The notes under the pieces: generated by a model
What the model saw: the letters and a program-made list of their open reading frames with translations, nothing else
The model's database searches: none
Told to the model about the DNA's origin: nothing
From: a bacterium
Lineage (GTDB): Bacteria; UBA10199; 2-02-FULL-44-16; JAAZCA01
Assembly (NCBI GenBank): GCA_041648665.1
Contig: JBAZOP010000045.1
Span: forward strand, 1 to 23,108
DNA length: 23,108 bases
Reading direction: 5' to 3'
Made by a program: the position numbers and the translations under genes
Shown: positions 7,661-19,700 of the stretch, in pieces
How positions within the stretch are numbered: the first letter of the stretch is position 1
Layout of the letters: the number at the start of each line of letters is the position of its first letter

Positions 7661-8070
7661 ATCGCGAGTTTCATCCTCAGTGAGTGCCTGCCGTCCTTCA
7701 CCCTGCTCCGCACGCTCGTCATCATGCTCCTCATGAGGAAGAGCCCCCTGCCGTGGTCGGACATGAGGCCGGGGAGAATTTTGGAAGGGTGTCCGATCCC
7801 GCGCCCCGTGTCAACCACCTGGACCGTAGCTTCATCGTCCCTGAAGGTGATTTCGACCTTGATCGGGATCCGGCCGTCGCCTCCGTGCGCGTGGAATATC
7901 GCGTTGTCCACCGCCTCGACCAACGCAAGCTTCAGCGCGACCCTGGCGCGCCCCCCGAGCCTTCGGCCTGCGGCGGCGGCGGCCGCATCGACCCACTGGC
8001 GGAGGAAAGAGAGATAGCGCGTGTCGCTCTTTATGGTCAACGCGCAGCTGAACACACCCTCTGCAGGCAT
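7657..8070 (-). CDS. Anti-sigma-type GHKL serine kinase (RsbW/SpoIIAB-like)
   Basis: This 137-residue protein is a single HATPase domain of the RsbW/SpoIIAB type. The N-box E-A-V-D-N-A-I-F-H-A-H (52-62, N56), G1 box D-T-G-R-G-I-G (87-93) and G2 box H-G-R-G-L-F-L-M (106-113) are all present, so ATP binding and kinase activity are expected. Such proteins phosphorylate a STAS antagonist and, when free, bind and block a regulator, classically a sigma factor. The ATG at 8070 is preferred because it follows the STAS stop by two bases and gives a normal family length; the same frame stays open much further upstream but there it only shadows other genes. Shine-Dalgarno is weak, consistent with translational coupling. 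No sigma factor gene adjoins it, so its target is unknown. Confidence 0.93.
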   Translation of the reverse strand: MPAEGVFSCALTIKSDTRYLSFLRQWVDAAAAAAGRRLGGRARVALKLALVEAVDNAIFHAHGGDGRIPIKVEITFRDDEATVQVVDTGRGIGHPSKILPGLMSDHGRGLFLMRSMMTSVRSRVKDGRHSLRMKLAI

Positions 8071-8072
8071 TA

Positions 8073-8411
8073 TTATTTGTCGAACTTTCTCACGGCCGTG
8101 TTCCAGTCGGCGCAGACTTCGAAGAGGCGATGGAGCCTGGTCACCTCGAAGATCGTCTTCACCTCGTCCGACAGCGAGGCGACCTTCACATCGCCGTTGC
8201 GCTGGCGCACCCTGCGCAGCAGCGATATGAGGACTCCCAGGCCCATCGAATCGATGAAAGTGAGATTGGCGCAGTCGATGACTATCCTCGTGGATCCGGC
8301 GCCGACCAGGTCGTAAGCCACTTTCTTGAATGACGTCACAGTGTCCGCGTCCAGGCTGCCTCCGCAGTGCATGACCTGGATATCTCCCTGTTGTTTCACC
8401 TCGATGTTCAT
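8073..8411 (-). CDS. STAS-domain anti-sigma factor antagonist (RsbV/SpoIIAA-like)
   Basis: The 112-residue protein is a single STAS domain. The conserved loop I-D-S-M-G-L-G (53-59) carries S55, the position phosphorylated in RsbV and SpoIIAA. In these systems the unphosphorylated form sequesters the GHKL kinase and frees its target; the PP2C phosphatase regenerates it. All three proteins are encoded contiguously here (STAS, kinase, phosphatase). The ATG at 8411 has GGAGG five bases upstream. The gene starts 33 bases after the third sigma-54 activator. There is no transmembrane segment, so it acts in the cytoplasm. Confidence 0.95.
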   Translation of the reverse strand: MNIEVKQQGDIQVMHCGGSLDADTVTSFKKVAYDLVGAGSTRIVIDCANLTFIDSMGLGVLISLLRRVRQRNGDVKVASLSDEVKTIFEVTRLHRLFEVCADWNTAVRKFDK

Positions 8412-8444
8412 CTATGCCTCCGTTCGATGTTGAAGGGCCGTCCG

Positions 8445-9830
<1,386 letters not shown>

Positions 9831-9854
9831 CGCGGATCCTTCCGGGCTTTACGG

Positions 9855-11276
<1,422 letters not shown>

Positions 11277-11291
11277 ATTTTATCGCAGCCC

Positions 11292-12689
11292 TCACTCGGA
11301 TTCGCCCTGCTCCATGCCCTTCTTCTTTATCTTCTCGACGAGAGTCGTCCTGTTCAGGCGCAGAAGGCTCGCGGCCTTGTTCTTGTTGCCGCCGGTCTTT
11401 TTGAGCGCCCCCATGATGAGGCTGGATTCGTAGTCGCTCACCGCCCTCTTGAAGGAGAGGCCCTTGTCCGGGATCTCGATCTCCCCGGCCTCCGTTTTCA
11501 TTGCGAACTGAGGAGAGACGGCGCCGGTGATCTTCTCCGGCAGGTCCACGGCGTCGATGGTCTCCTCCTTCTTGAGCACCACGAGCCTCTCTACGAGGTT
11601 CTCGAGCTCTCTCACGTTGCCGGGCCACGAATACGACATGAGGCTCTCCATCGCGGCCTGCGTCACGCCCTTGACCCTGCCGCCGGCCTCCTTCGCGTAC
11701 TTCTCCATGAAATGGCCTACGAGCAGGGGTATGTCGTCCCTGCGCTCCCTGAGGGGAGGTATGTGTATCGGTATCACGTTGAGCCTGTAGTAGAGGTCCT
11801 CGCGGAAGCGCCGCTCCTTGACCGCGCGCTCGAGGTCCTGGTTCGTCGCCGCGATGATCCTCACGTCGACCTCGTGCGTGGAGGTCGAGCCGACCGGCTC
11901 GAAGCGCTGCTCCTGCAGCACCCTCAGCACCTTCACCTGGAGTTTGAGGCTCATGTCGCCGATCTCATCCAGGAATATCGTGCCGCGGTCCGCAGCGTCG
12001 AATCGTCCGGCGTGCGTCGACACGGCGCCGGTGAAGGCGCCCTTCACGTGGCCGAAGAGCTCGCTCTCCAGCAGCTCCTCCGGGATCGCGGCGCAGTTGA
12101 CCACGATGAGGGGCTTGTCCTTACGAGGGCTGTTGTAGTGGATCGCGCGCGCGACGAGCTCCTTGCCCGTGCCGCTCTCTCCCGTGACGATGACGGTCGA
12201 ATCGGTGGCGGCGACCTTCTCCACGAGGTCGAAGACCTGCGCCAGCTCGTCGCTGCGGCCCACTATGTTGTCGAAGCGGAACTTCTCGTGCAGCTCGCGT
12301 TTCAGGAGCCTGTTCTCTTCCTTGAGCTGCCTGTGCTCGAGCGCGGTGCTGATCAGGGCGGCGATGTCGTCGAGCTCGAACGGCTTCGTGAGATAATGAT
12401 ACGCCCCGGCCTTCATCGCTTCGACCGCAGAGGTGATCGTGCCGAACCCCGTGAGCACTATCGACACCGAAGCGGGCTGGGCCCTCTTCAGACGCCTGAT
12501 GAACTCCACGCCGCCCATCTTCGGCATGACCAGATCCACGAGGGCCAGGTCGACCATCTCCTTCTCGGCTATGGAGATCGCTTCATCGCCGTCCTTGGCC
12601 GTGAAGACGTCGTACTTGAGGCCGACGAGGAACCTCTCAAGCGCCTTGCGTATCGCCACCTCGTCGTCGACTATGAGGATCCTAGCCAT
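11292..12689 (-). CDS. NtrC-family sigma-54 response regulator, likely partner of the adjacent kinase
   Basis: The 465-residue product starts at ATG 12689, preceded by AAGGGGG; a longer in-frame start at 12749 would add residues unlike any receiver N-terminus and was not used. The receiver (1-117) is intact: D8-D9, phosphoacceptor D52, T80 and K102. The AAA+ domain has Walker A (170-177), a canonical G-A-F-T-G-A (217-222) and Walker B with R-G-T-I-F-L-D-E. The C-terminal Fis-type helix-turn-helix contains N-K-N-K-A-A-S-L-L and ends with a lysine-rich tail. The start codon lies inside the last codons of the histidine kinase gene (8-base overlap), the usual arrangement for a cognate kinase-regulator pair. 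It should bind enhancer sites and drive sigma-54 RNA polymerase. Confidence 0.96.
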   Translation of the reverse strand: MARILIVDDEVAIRKALERFLVGLKYDVFTAKDGDEAISIAEKEMVDLALVDLVMPKMGGVEFIRRLKRAQPASVSIVLTGFGTITSAVEAMKAGAYHYLTKPFELDDIAALISTALEHRQLKEENRLLKRELHEKFRFDNIVGRSDELAQVFDLVEKVAATDSTVIVTGESGTGKELVARAIHYNSPRKDKPLIVVNCAAIPEELLESELFGHVKGAFTGAVSTHAGRFDAADRGTIFLDEIGDMSLKLQVKVLRVLQEQRFEPVGSTSTHEVDVRIIAATNQDLERAVKERRFREDLYYRLNVIPIHIPPLRERRDDIPLLVGHFMEKYAKEAGGRVKGVTQAAMESLMSYSWPGNVRELENLVERLVVLKKEETIDAVDLPEKITGAVSPQFAMKTEAGEIEIPDKGLSFKRAVSDYESSLIMGALKKTGGNKNKAASLLRLNRTTLVEKIKKKGMEQGESE

Positions 12690-13878
12690 CTTTTTCCCCC
12701 TTGCCCTCCTCGCAGGCCGGAAGGCGTATGACGAACTCCGTGCCCTCACCCTCGATCGATTCGCAGGTGATCTCGCCGCCGTGGTCCCTCACGATCCTGT
12801 AGCTGATCGAGAGCCCGAGCCCGGTGCCCTTGCCCGGCTCCTTGGTTGTGAAGAAGGGATCGAATATGCGATCGCAGATGTCCCTGGGCATCCCCATGCC
12901 GGTGTCCTTCATGCGAACCACCACGGTCCGGCCTTTATCCTCGATGCCCGTCGAGACGTCGAGCCGGCCGCCCTTGGGCATGGCGTGGCAGGCGTTCGTG
13001 AGGAGATTGATGAAGACCTGCTGGATCCTGTCGGGCGAAGCCGTCACCTTAGGCATGTCGGGACGCCCCTTGAATTTGAGCTCCACGTTCAGCGAGCGCA
13101 TCTCGCGCTGGAGGAATGGGAAGACGTTCTCCAGGAGCACGTTGACGTCCACCGGCTTGCGGTCGCGCTCCTTCGAGACGCGCGAGAAATCGAGCAGGTC
13201 GCTCACGATCTTTTTGCATCTGATTGCGGCGTTCTCGACCTCCACCAGGTCGGAGAGCAGGGACGCGTCGTCCTTGGCGTCGCGCTTCATGAGTTGGGTG
13301 AACGCGAGTATGCCGCCCAGGGGATTGTTGATCTCGTGCGCAACGCCGCCGGCCAGCATACCTATGGCGGCCATCTTCTCCTGCTGGATCACCTCGCGCT
13401 GGAGCCTGCACTCCTCGGTCACGTCCCGGTAATGCATGACCGCCTGGCGCTGCTCCGCAGACCCCGCTGCGAGGGGGTACGCGCTCGCCTCGTACTCGTG
13501 CTTCGATATCTCGTTGCCGAGCGACGCCGCCCTCTGCGAATCGGACTCGATCGCCTGTGGAAGAGGGCACCCCCTGCATGGGGAGTCCCTTCCGGCAAAG
13601 ACCTCGTAGCACTTCATCCCGATGACGGCGGCGATGTCCTTGCCGCAGGAGGCAGCGAGCGAAAGGTTGGCCCTGAGTATCTCGAACTCCTCCGACACGA
13701 TCTGAACAGGCGAGGTGATGGCGTCGAAGGTCGATTCCCACATGTACTTGCCGCGGGATATTATCTCCACGAGCTCTTCCAGCTTTTTTACGCGCTCGGA
13801 GAGGATCTTGGCCTTTTTCAAAAGCTCGTCATGGGCCAACGACTCCAGATTTGCCTGGCTGTCATGCGGATTAGCCAT
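12682..13878 (-). CDS. Soluble PAS-domain sensor histidine kinase
   Basis: The 398-residue kinase has no transmembrane segment and should sense a cytoplasmic signal. An N-terminal coiled coil (8-45) leads to a PAS domain (about 46-155) containing a Cys motif C90-X10-C101-X2-C104, with C78 nearby. The HisKA dimerisation domain carries A-H-E-I-N-N-P with H181. The HATPase_c domain has N-box N291-N295, G1 D-T-G-M-G-M (325-330), the D-P-F-F-T-T-K lid and G2 G-T-G-L-G-L (351-356). All catalytic motifs look intact. ATG 13878 is chosen because AAAGGGGG lies 10 bases upstream; an upstream TTG at 13914 extends the frame but lacks a ribosome site. It is the first gene of the operon, and its last codons overlap the adjacent sigma-54 regulator. 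Confidence 0.96.
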   Translation of the reverse strand: MANPHDSQANLESLAHDELLKKAKILSERVKKLEELVEIISRGKYMWESTFDAITSPVQIVSEEFEILRANLSLAASCGKDIAAVIGMKCYEVFAGRDSPCRGCPLPQAIESDSQRAASLGNEISKHEYEASAYPLAAGSAEQRQAVMHYRDVTEECRLQREVIQQEKMAAIGMLAGGVAHEINNPLGGILAFTQLMKRDAKDDASLLSDLVEVENAAIRCKKIVSDLLDFSRVSKERDRKPVDVNVLLENVFPFLQREMRSLNVELKFKGRPDMPKVTASPDRIQQVFINLLTNACHAMPKGGRLDVSTGIEDKGRTVVVRMKDTGMGMPRDICDRIFDPFFTTKEPGKGTGLGLSISYRIVRDHGGEITCESIEGEGTEFVIRLPACEEGKGEKDG

Positions 13879-13944
13879 CGAATCAAAGCCCCCTTTTCTC
13901 AATGTATTCAGCAAGATAATTAAATGTCGCTCAAAACACTAGCG

Positions 13945-13975
13945 ATTTTTTGACACCCCCTCTAATTTTTTGACA
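13945..13975. repeat. Two 11-bp direct repeats 20 bp apart upstream of the kinase operon
   Basis: ATTTTTTGACA occurs at 13945-13955 and again at 13965-13975. The 20-bp period is close to two helical turns, so both copies face the same side of the DNA. They lie 67-97 bases upstream of the kinase start codon in the divergent region, where an operator would be expected. The regulator is unknown. Confidence 0.8.
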
Positions 13976-14011
13976 TCATGCAATTATTACCCACCGATCC
14001 GGGTAAATATT

Positions 14012-14025
14012 AACCCCTTGGGGTT
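14012..14025. repeat. Short dyad in the divergent intergenic region
   Basis: AACCCC (14012-14017) and GGGGTT (14020-14025) form a dyad around TT. It abuts the larger hairpin that follows and may be part of an operator or of the mRNA leader of the VWA lipoprotein gene. Confidence 0.55.
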
Positions 14026-14049
14026 GCTTCTCTTTTCAGAAAGAGAAGC
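14026..14049 (+). promoter_or_regulatory. 10-bp hairpin in the leader of the VWA lipoprotein gene
   Basis: GCTTCTCTTT (14026-14035) pairs perfectly with AAAGAGAAGC (14040-14049) around a TCAG loop. No T tract follows on either strand, so it is not a normal terminator. It lies 50-70 bases before the start of the VWA gene and could be a 5' UTR structure or a protein-binding site. Confidence 0.6.
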
Positions 14050-14098
14050 CTCCCCGCCTTTTCACAAAGAGCGTTTTCAAAAGTAATTTCATGTGCTA

Positions 14099-16744
14099 AT
14101 GTCCTCCATAATCATGGGCAGAAGCAGAGCCACAGCGATCGCAGTCATCTTTTTCATCATAACGGCATGTCTAGTCGGCTGCCGCGGAAGACCCCAAAAG
14201 ACCGGGAAGGAATCCAAGGCAAAAGAAAAACAGACCGTGCTGGAGGTGAAGCAAAAGGTCGCAGCCCCGACCCTGGCCCCTGCCGCAACACCCGTTCCAA
14301 AAGAGGTGAAGAAACCGGAGGAACCGCCGCCCCTCGGTCCCAGGACCGTGCCGGGCGCCGCAGAACCCCCAAAAGTCGCGGAGCCACCAAAGGGCCCTGT
14401 CACCATCCCCTCGCCCCCGCCGCTTTCCGAGCCCCCCTCGGCCGCAGCAGGCAAGATGCCGGTCCCTGCGGCAAAGATAGAGGGAGATGTGTCTTCGCTC
14501 GCAGCACCCGAGCTCAAAGCCGATGAAGAGGAGAAGGCGGAGCAGGCGCCGACCGCAGTGCAATACGAGCCCAAGATCGTTACGGCAAAGACCAACGTCG
14601 ACATCCTGGTCGACGCCTCGGGCAGCATGTCCGCCCCGCTAGGCATGGCGCAGGAGTCCAAGTTCGAGATCATGCGCAAGGCGCTCTACGGGGTCCTACA
14701 CGAGATGCGCCAGCAACAGGGGGAGTTCCCGAGAAACATAGCGGTCCGTCTCTTCGGCTCCCGCTCGGACACGGCCGACAACGACTGCGAAGACTCCGAG
14801 GTCGCGACCGGCATGGGCGAGCCGGACGTCGACGCGATCCGCAACGCGCTGGACAAGGCAAAACCCAAAGGGCAGAGCCCGGTCGCATTCGCGCTCGCGC
14901 GCGCGAGCGACGACTTCCCGAGCGGCATCCCCGTCGATCGGGTCATAGTGCTGATCGCCGACGGCTGGGACACCTGCGGCGCAGACCCGTGCGCAGAGGC
15001 GCTCAAGATCGCCGGCGGGCCGGCCAAGACCGCGGTGAACGTCGTCGCATTCGACGTCTCTCCCGAGGATCAGCAGAAGCTCTCGTGCATCTCCGAGAAG
15101 ACCGACGGCCAGTTTTTCCTTGCGCGCAACGAGGCCGAGCTGGCCGCGGCCCTCGACCAGGCGATAAACTCCACAGTGCCGTACAACCTCAAACTCTCCG
15201 CGCAAGCGAGCGGCATGCCCCTTCCGTTCAACATGGAGGTCTTCGAGGCCGGCACCGACAAGGTCGTGCGCCGCGGCAAGAGCCTCGGGACCAAGCTGAT
15301 CAACCTGCCGCAGGGTTCGTACGACATACTGGTGGAATACTCCGACTCGCCCGAGGAAAAGAAACCTTCCAAGCTGCTCAAGGGCGTGGAGATCCTCTCA
15401 ACGACCAAGGTGGAGCAGGTCATCAGTTTCGATCTTGCAAAAGTCACGGTCACGGCCCTCTCGAGCGACGGGCAGCCTGTGCCCGCAATCTTCAAGATCA
15501 CCAAGGACGGCGGCAAATCGCAGATCGCAGCCATCGAGACCGGTGCAGCTCCGGTAACGTTCTTCCTGCCGGCCGGGACCTACGACATGGCCGCAGACAT
15601 GGTCGAGGCCGGACCCGAAGCCTTCACGGTCGTGGAGCTCGGCGTGCAGGTGAGCGACACCCAGCAGCCGAAGCTCAGCTTCATCTTCCAGAAGGGAACC
15701 CTGGCCCTGAAGGGGATCACGACCTTGAGCGAACCGATCCCCTTCATCTTCCACGCCTACAAGTCCGGCTCCAAAGATCTGGTCGCAAGCGGCGCCCTGC
15801 CCTCCGAGGGCGGTTCCGTGCAGCTCGCGCCCGGCAATTACGACCTCGTGGTGATGGGCGAGGACCCCAAGATGGTCGCCAACCCCCGCACCAAGATAGG
15901 CGGCGTGGTGATCAAAGCAGCGGAGACCACCGAGCTCACCGCGATGTTCGAGATGGGCACAGTCTCCCTCTCGGCGATCGACGGGAGAGGGAACAAGGTG
16001 CCGGCCGAGTTCGTGCTCAAGGACGAGGAGACCAAGGTCGAGATGGTCAGGGGTACGTCCCCCAACGGCGCGCCGATCAACATATCGATTCCGCCTGGCA
16101 CATATGAAGTCACGGCCTACAGCATCAAATCGATACTCGAGCCCAAACCCTCTGTGACCGAATTCGGGCTCGCGGTCGTGGCCAACCAGCCGTCGTCCAA
16201 AGTCATGCAGTTCGTGCTCGGGACCTTGAGCCTGCGCGGCCGCAACGCGAAGGAGCTCCCGGTCAGGACCGAGTTCACCGTCTACAAGTCCGGCTCCGAC
16301 GAAGTCGCGGCCAAAGCGCCGCCGGCGGGCGACTGGATGATATTCGACCTGTCGCCCGGTTTCTACGACGCGCTCGCCGTCGACATGACGCCGGTGACCG
16401 GCGAAGCAAACGTGACGCCGATGATCTGGATCCGCGACATCAAGATCGAGGACGGCAAGAGCGTGAGCCACGAGGCGATTTTCACCGCGGGCAAGCTCAA
16501 GATCATCGGGCGCGGCCCGAACAACAGGATCATCACGTGCGGCTTCAAGGTCTTCCGTTACGGCTCGGACACCGAGCTCGTGAAAGGCACCACGACCAAC
16601 GACTGGGAGATATTCGAGATCGAGCCGGGCAAATACTACGTGGAAGCAAGCTACGTCGACGATGAGCAGGACGTGACGCTGAAGAAATGGGTCAACCTGA
16701 CCGTCGGCGAGAACGAAGTGGTCGAGCTGGTCCTGAGGTTCTAA
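14099..16744 (+). CDS. VWA-domain lipoprotein with six tandem beta-sandwich-like repeats
   Basis: The 881-residue product begins with a lipoprotein signal peptide (hydrophobic A-V-I-F-F-I-I-T-A, lipobox L-V-G-C, lipidated C28). A Pro/Ala/Lys-rich tether (30-160) leads to a von Willebrand A domain (about 165-355) with a MIDAS D-A-S-G-S (172-176), a G-Q-S-P-V loop and I-A-D-G-W-D; cysteines near D-T-C-G-A-D-P-C could form a disulfide. Residues 362 to the end are six tandem repeats of 84-90 residues. Each ends near a turn of the type L-P/A/S-P-G-x-Y-D/E/Y, resembling carboxypeptidase-regulatory or Ig-like folds. VWA domains bind ligands through a metal ion. It is probably anchored to the outer or inner membrane facing outward. 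Starts at GTG 14093 or ATG 14114 are also possible; no Shine-Dalgarno is clear. Confidence 0.9.
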   Translation: MSSIIMGRSRATAIAVIFFIITACLVGCRGRPQKTGKESKAKEKQTVLEVKQKVAAPTLAPAATPVPKEVKKPEEPPPLGPRTVPGAAEPPKVAEPPKGPVTIPSPPPLSEPPSAAAGKMPVPAAKIEGDVSSLAAPELKADEEEKAEQAPTAVQYEPKIVTAKTNVDILVDASGSMSAPLGMAQESKFEIMRKALYGVLHEMRQQQGEFPRNIAVRLFGSRSDTADNDCEDSEVATGMGEPDVDAIRNALDKAKPKGQSPVAFALARASDDFPSGIPVDRVIVLIADGWDTCGADPCAEALKIAGGPAKTAVNVVAFDVSPEDQQKLSCISEKTDGQFFLARNEAELAAALDQAINSTVPYNLKLSAQASGMPLPFNMEVFEAGTDKVVRRGKSLGTKLINLPQGSYDILVEYSDSPEEKKPSKLLKGVEILSTTKVEQVISFDLAKVTVTALSSDGQPVPAIFKITKDGGKSQIAAIETGAAPVTFFLPAGTYDMAADMVEAGPEAFTVVELGVQVSDTQQPKLSFIFQKGTLALKGITTLSEPIPFIFHAYKSGSKDLVASGALPSEGGSVQLAPGNYDLVVMGEDPKMVANPRTKIGGVVIKAAETTELTAMFEMGTVSLSAIDGRGNKVPAEFVLKDEETKVEMVRGTSPNGAPINISIPPGTYEVTAYSIKSILEPKPSVTEFGLAVVANQPSSKVMQFVLGTLSLRGRNAKELPVRTEFTVYKSGSDEVAAKAPPAGDWMIFDLSPGFYDALAVDMTPVTGEANVTPMIWIRDIKIEDGKSVSHEAIFTAGKLKIIGRGPNNRIITCGFKVFRYGSDTELVKGTTTNDWEIFEIEPGKYYVEASYVDDEQDVTLKKWVNLTVGENEVVELVLRF

Positions 16745-16745
16745 A

Positions 16746-19700
16746 TCAATCCGGGACTTTGAAGGTCTTCGACTTTCCGTCAATATGCAGGATCTGTGTG
16801 ATCACCGCTGAGATGGCGGCGGTGATCGAGTTTGTCTCCGGCTCCGCGTCGAGAGAGATGCCCTGCGCGCCGAACGAGATGTTCGCGAGCCCCAGTTTGC
16901 CGAAGAGATTGTCGCCGTCCGTCGAGATATCGAACTCGCGCGGGATGGGGATCATGATCGCATCCTCTTCGCCGGAGAACCCGGCGATGGCGAGCGAGAG
17001 TTTCTCGGAGAGCTGCGATACCAGACCCGCGGCCGGCACCGTGGTGGCGTTGGTCCCCGGCATGGGCGTGAGCACGAGCCTCGTCCGGTCCGAGAGGACG
17101 CGCAGCGGTATTGCGAACTGAGAGTCGTCCTCAGGGTCAGGCCCCAGCTCTCCCAGCTCGATCGCGGCGAGCAGCGTTAAGTCGAAACTTACGATCTGGC
17201 CGTTCCACGGATCCGGATCAGAGGGCCTCATGGACTTGATCACAGGATTCCCGTCATCGTCCAGGAGCGGCTTCGGGTTGCCGTACTGATCGGGCGGCAC
17301 CGAGCCGTCGATCTCGATCGCATAGAAGGACAGCTCTGCCCCGCCCAGTTCCAGCGAGAGTATCGCTCCGGTCGGCACGTAGCCGCCATCCGCCTCGCCG
17401 CCGTCGCCCTTTGCCACGACCGGCACCTCGTCGATCCCCACCGCGGCGATCCTGGCGCCGAGCGCCCTGTTTGCGCGCACAGCCACGAGCAGCGGCTGGT
17501 TGCCCTCGAAGTAGCCGTATGTGGTGAGGGCGGTGCCGAACATCTCGGAAACCCTGGGCCTTATGTGGCAGAGCGTGGGCTTCTCCTCTTCGGCCTCCGT
17601 CGACTGGAATGCGTCGCACTCTGCCACGAAATCAAAATCCAATTCCTTAAACATCTCCTCGTCCACATCTATGTCAATCAGTCCCCTGTGCGCCCTGCCG
17701 TCCCCCTGCGCCGAGGCTGCGAAGATGAACGCGCCGACCGCGTCCAGGGAGAGGGATGCTGCCAGATCGCCCGTTGCGTCAGAGGGGCTATCGAACGATC
17801 CGGCGCCGAAACCTTCCCCCTTGATCACGCCGGCGGATGAGATGCGCGCCTCTGCGGGCGTATGCGCGTAAGTTGCGTCGGAGCCCACGGAGAGCGATGC
17901 ATCGAGGAGCATCCCGTCGCTTGAAAGCCCGAGTCCCTGGTCGAGCATGAGCCTCAATGGTACGCTGACCTTCGGGAGCAGTCCGCCCTCGGCGTCGCTC
18001 CCTATCGATATCGCGGGCAGGTCGATGCCGCTCCTCACGAGCCCTGTCAGCGCGGATGAACCGCCGCAGTAGATCGCCTGGTTGACCGCGTCCAGGACCT
18101 TCTCGTTTATCACGCCGGTCTGCGCGTTGAGCGAGTTGATCGCAGCGCAGGCCTCCTTCGCCTTGCCGTGCGCGAGGTCCATGTCGCACTTGACGAATCC
18201 TCCCCACGAGTTCGCGCCGCCCACCAGGTTCTCGGGCACCAGCGCCGCGGGGATATGGTTGCAATAACTGCCAGCCTTGTAGTCGCAATCGTCGTGCGGG
18301 CTGCCCAGCAGGATGAGCAGCTCGCCGCCCGATGCTTTGTCCTCGATCGAGAGGTCGGCCAGCGCCTTCCTGAACGAGACGATGAGCGGCAGCGGAGGCA
18401 GGTCCTTCTCGGGCACGAGATCGATGCCGATCTCAAGGTCCTCAAGCGACGCGGAGAGCGCCATGCCGTTGTTCTTGAACTTAAGCCCCTTGAGCACCGC
18501 CTCTCCCAGCGACGGTTCTCCCCTGAGCTTCGCGTTGAAGCCCTCGATCCCGGCGCTCGAACATTTCGGTATCTCCACGGAGTCGCCGGAATCATTGGAA
18601 GAGGTCCCGTCCATCCCGGAGAGAATCTCGGAGATGAGCTCGTCCCTCTCGTCCGATGCGAGGAAATTGTTGATAAGCGAAAGAACGATGTTGCGCACGG
18701 TGTCCTCAGGCAGCGCGACCTCTATCGCCGAGGGTATGTCCATGTCCCCTTCGCCTGACGCATGCGGAGAGAGTATCCTCCCCCAGCCGAAGGTCCAAGC
18801 GTATTCCTCCATGCCTCCCTCGGAGGCTATGGTCGCGACGTTTATCCCCGTACTCGGATTGAGGGTGAGCGAATACGCGCCCTGCGCATCCGGACAGACG
18901 CTGATGGGCGCCAGCCGGTTGAAGCGCACGTCCACGCACTGGGTCTCGCCCGCTATCCGAAACTTCCAGGGGAGCGAGGGATAGCGCGTTGAATCGTACG
19001 AGGGCATGGGCTCGGGCGATATGAACGTTATGCCGTCGACCGTCTCGCCGGCCCCTGTGCCTGTGAACACTATCGGCCCGACGGAGGGACAGCTCGCTCC
19101 GGTCGCCGCGTTGCACGCCTTTATCACGAGGGAGTTTTGGCCCGCGCCCACCGGCACGCCGACCGTGAATTTCCCCTGGCCGCCTTGTTCCACCGTGGAG
19201 GCGCACTCGATGCGCCGCACGTTGCCGTCCTCACTCTCGATCACGTTCTCGACCGAGACCGCAACACCGTTCGTGGCCGCGCCGATGAAGTCGCAGAACT
19301 GGCACTCGCCCAGCAGCGAGACGGAGACCCTAACGTGCGAGAGGTCGGTGGAGGCCAGCGTCTTCACATCCGGATCGAGCGTCACGCCGCCTGAAGTCAG
19401 GGCGGGCGCGACGACGCGGGAGAGCCTCACGCTGCGCTCCTCCGAATTTCCCGCGATCCTGCTGGCCGCGACCGAGATCGTGTACGGCCCCGCTTCGGGC
19501 AGATCGACCGTGGCGGAGAAACGGCCCTCTGCATCCAGGCAAAACGGCGCGCCGGAATAACCCGCGTCCCAGCATCCGCTGGAGGCCGGGCTGGAGGTAT
19601 CCACCATCGCGCTCTTCTTCGTGTACTCGCTCTGTGCGGATATCGTGATGCTGGCCAGGACTGAGGACTGCCTGTCGATCGTGCCCTTCAACACGAAGGA

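Noticed and set aside
12690..12749. 20-residue N-terminal extension of the first activator
   Set aside because: Lies within the kinase gene, is basic and unlike a receiver start; ATG 12689 has a good ribosome site and begins the standard receiver strand.
12433..13923. 496-codon + strand frame opposite the kinase
   Set aside because: Antisense shadow of a gene with intact kinase motifs.
13979..13994. Sigma-54-like element on the - strand upstream of the kinase (GG and TTGCA)
   Set aside because: GG to GC spacing is 9 rather than 10 bases and the rest of the -24 element matches poorly; sigma-54 promoters tolerate spacing change badly.
15398..16783. 461-codon - strand frame opposite the VWA repeats
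   Set aside because: Residue content typical of an antisense frame; the + strand gene has a lipobox, a MIDAS motif and regular repeats.
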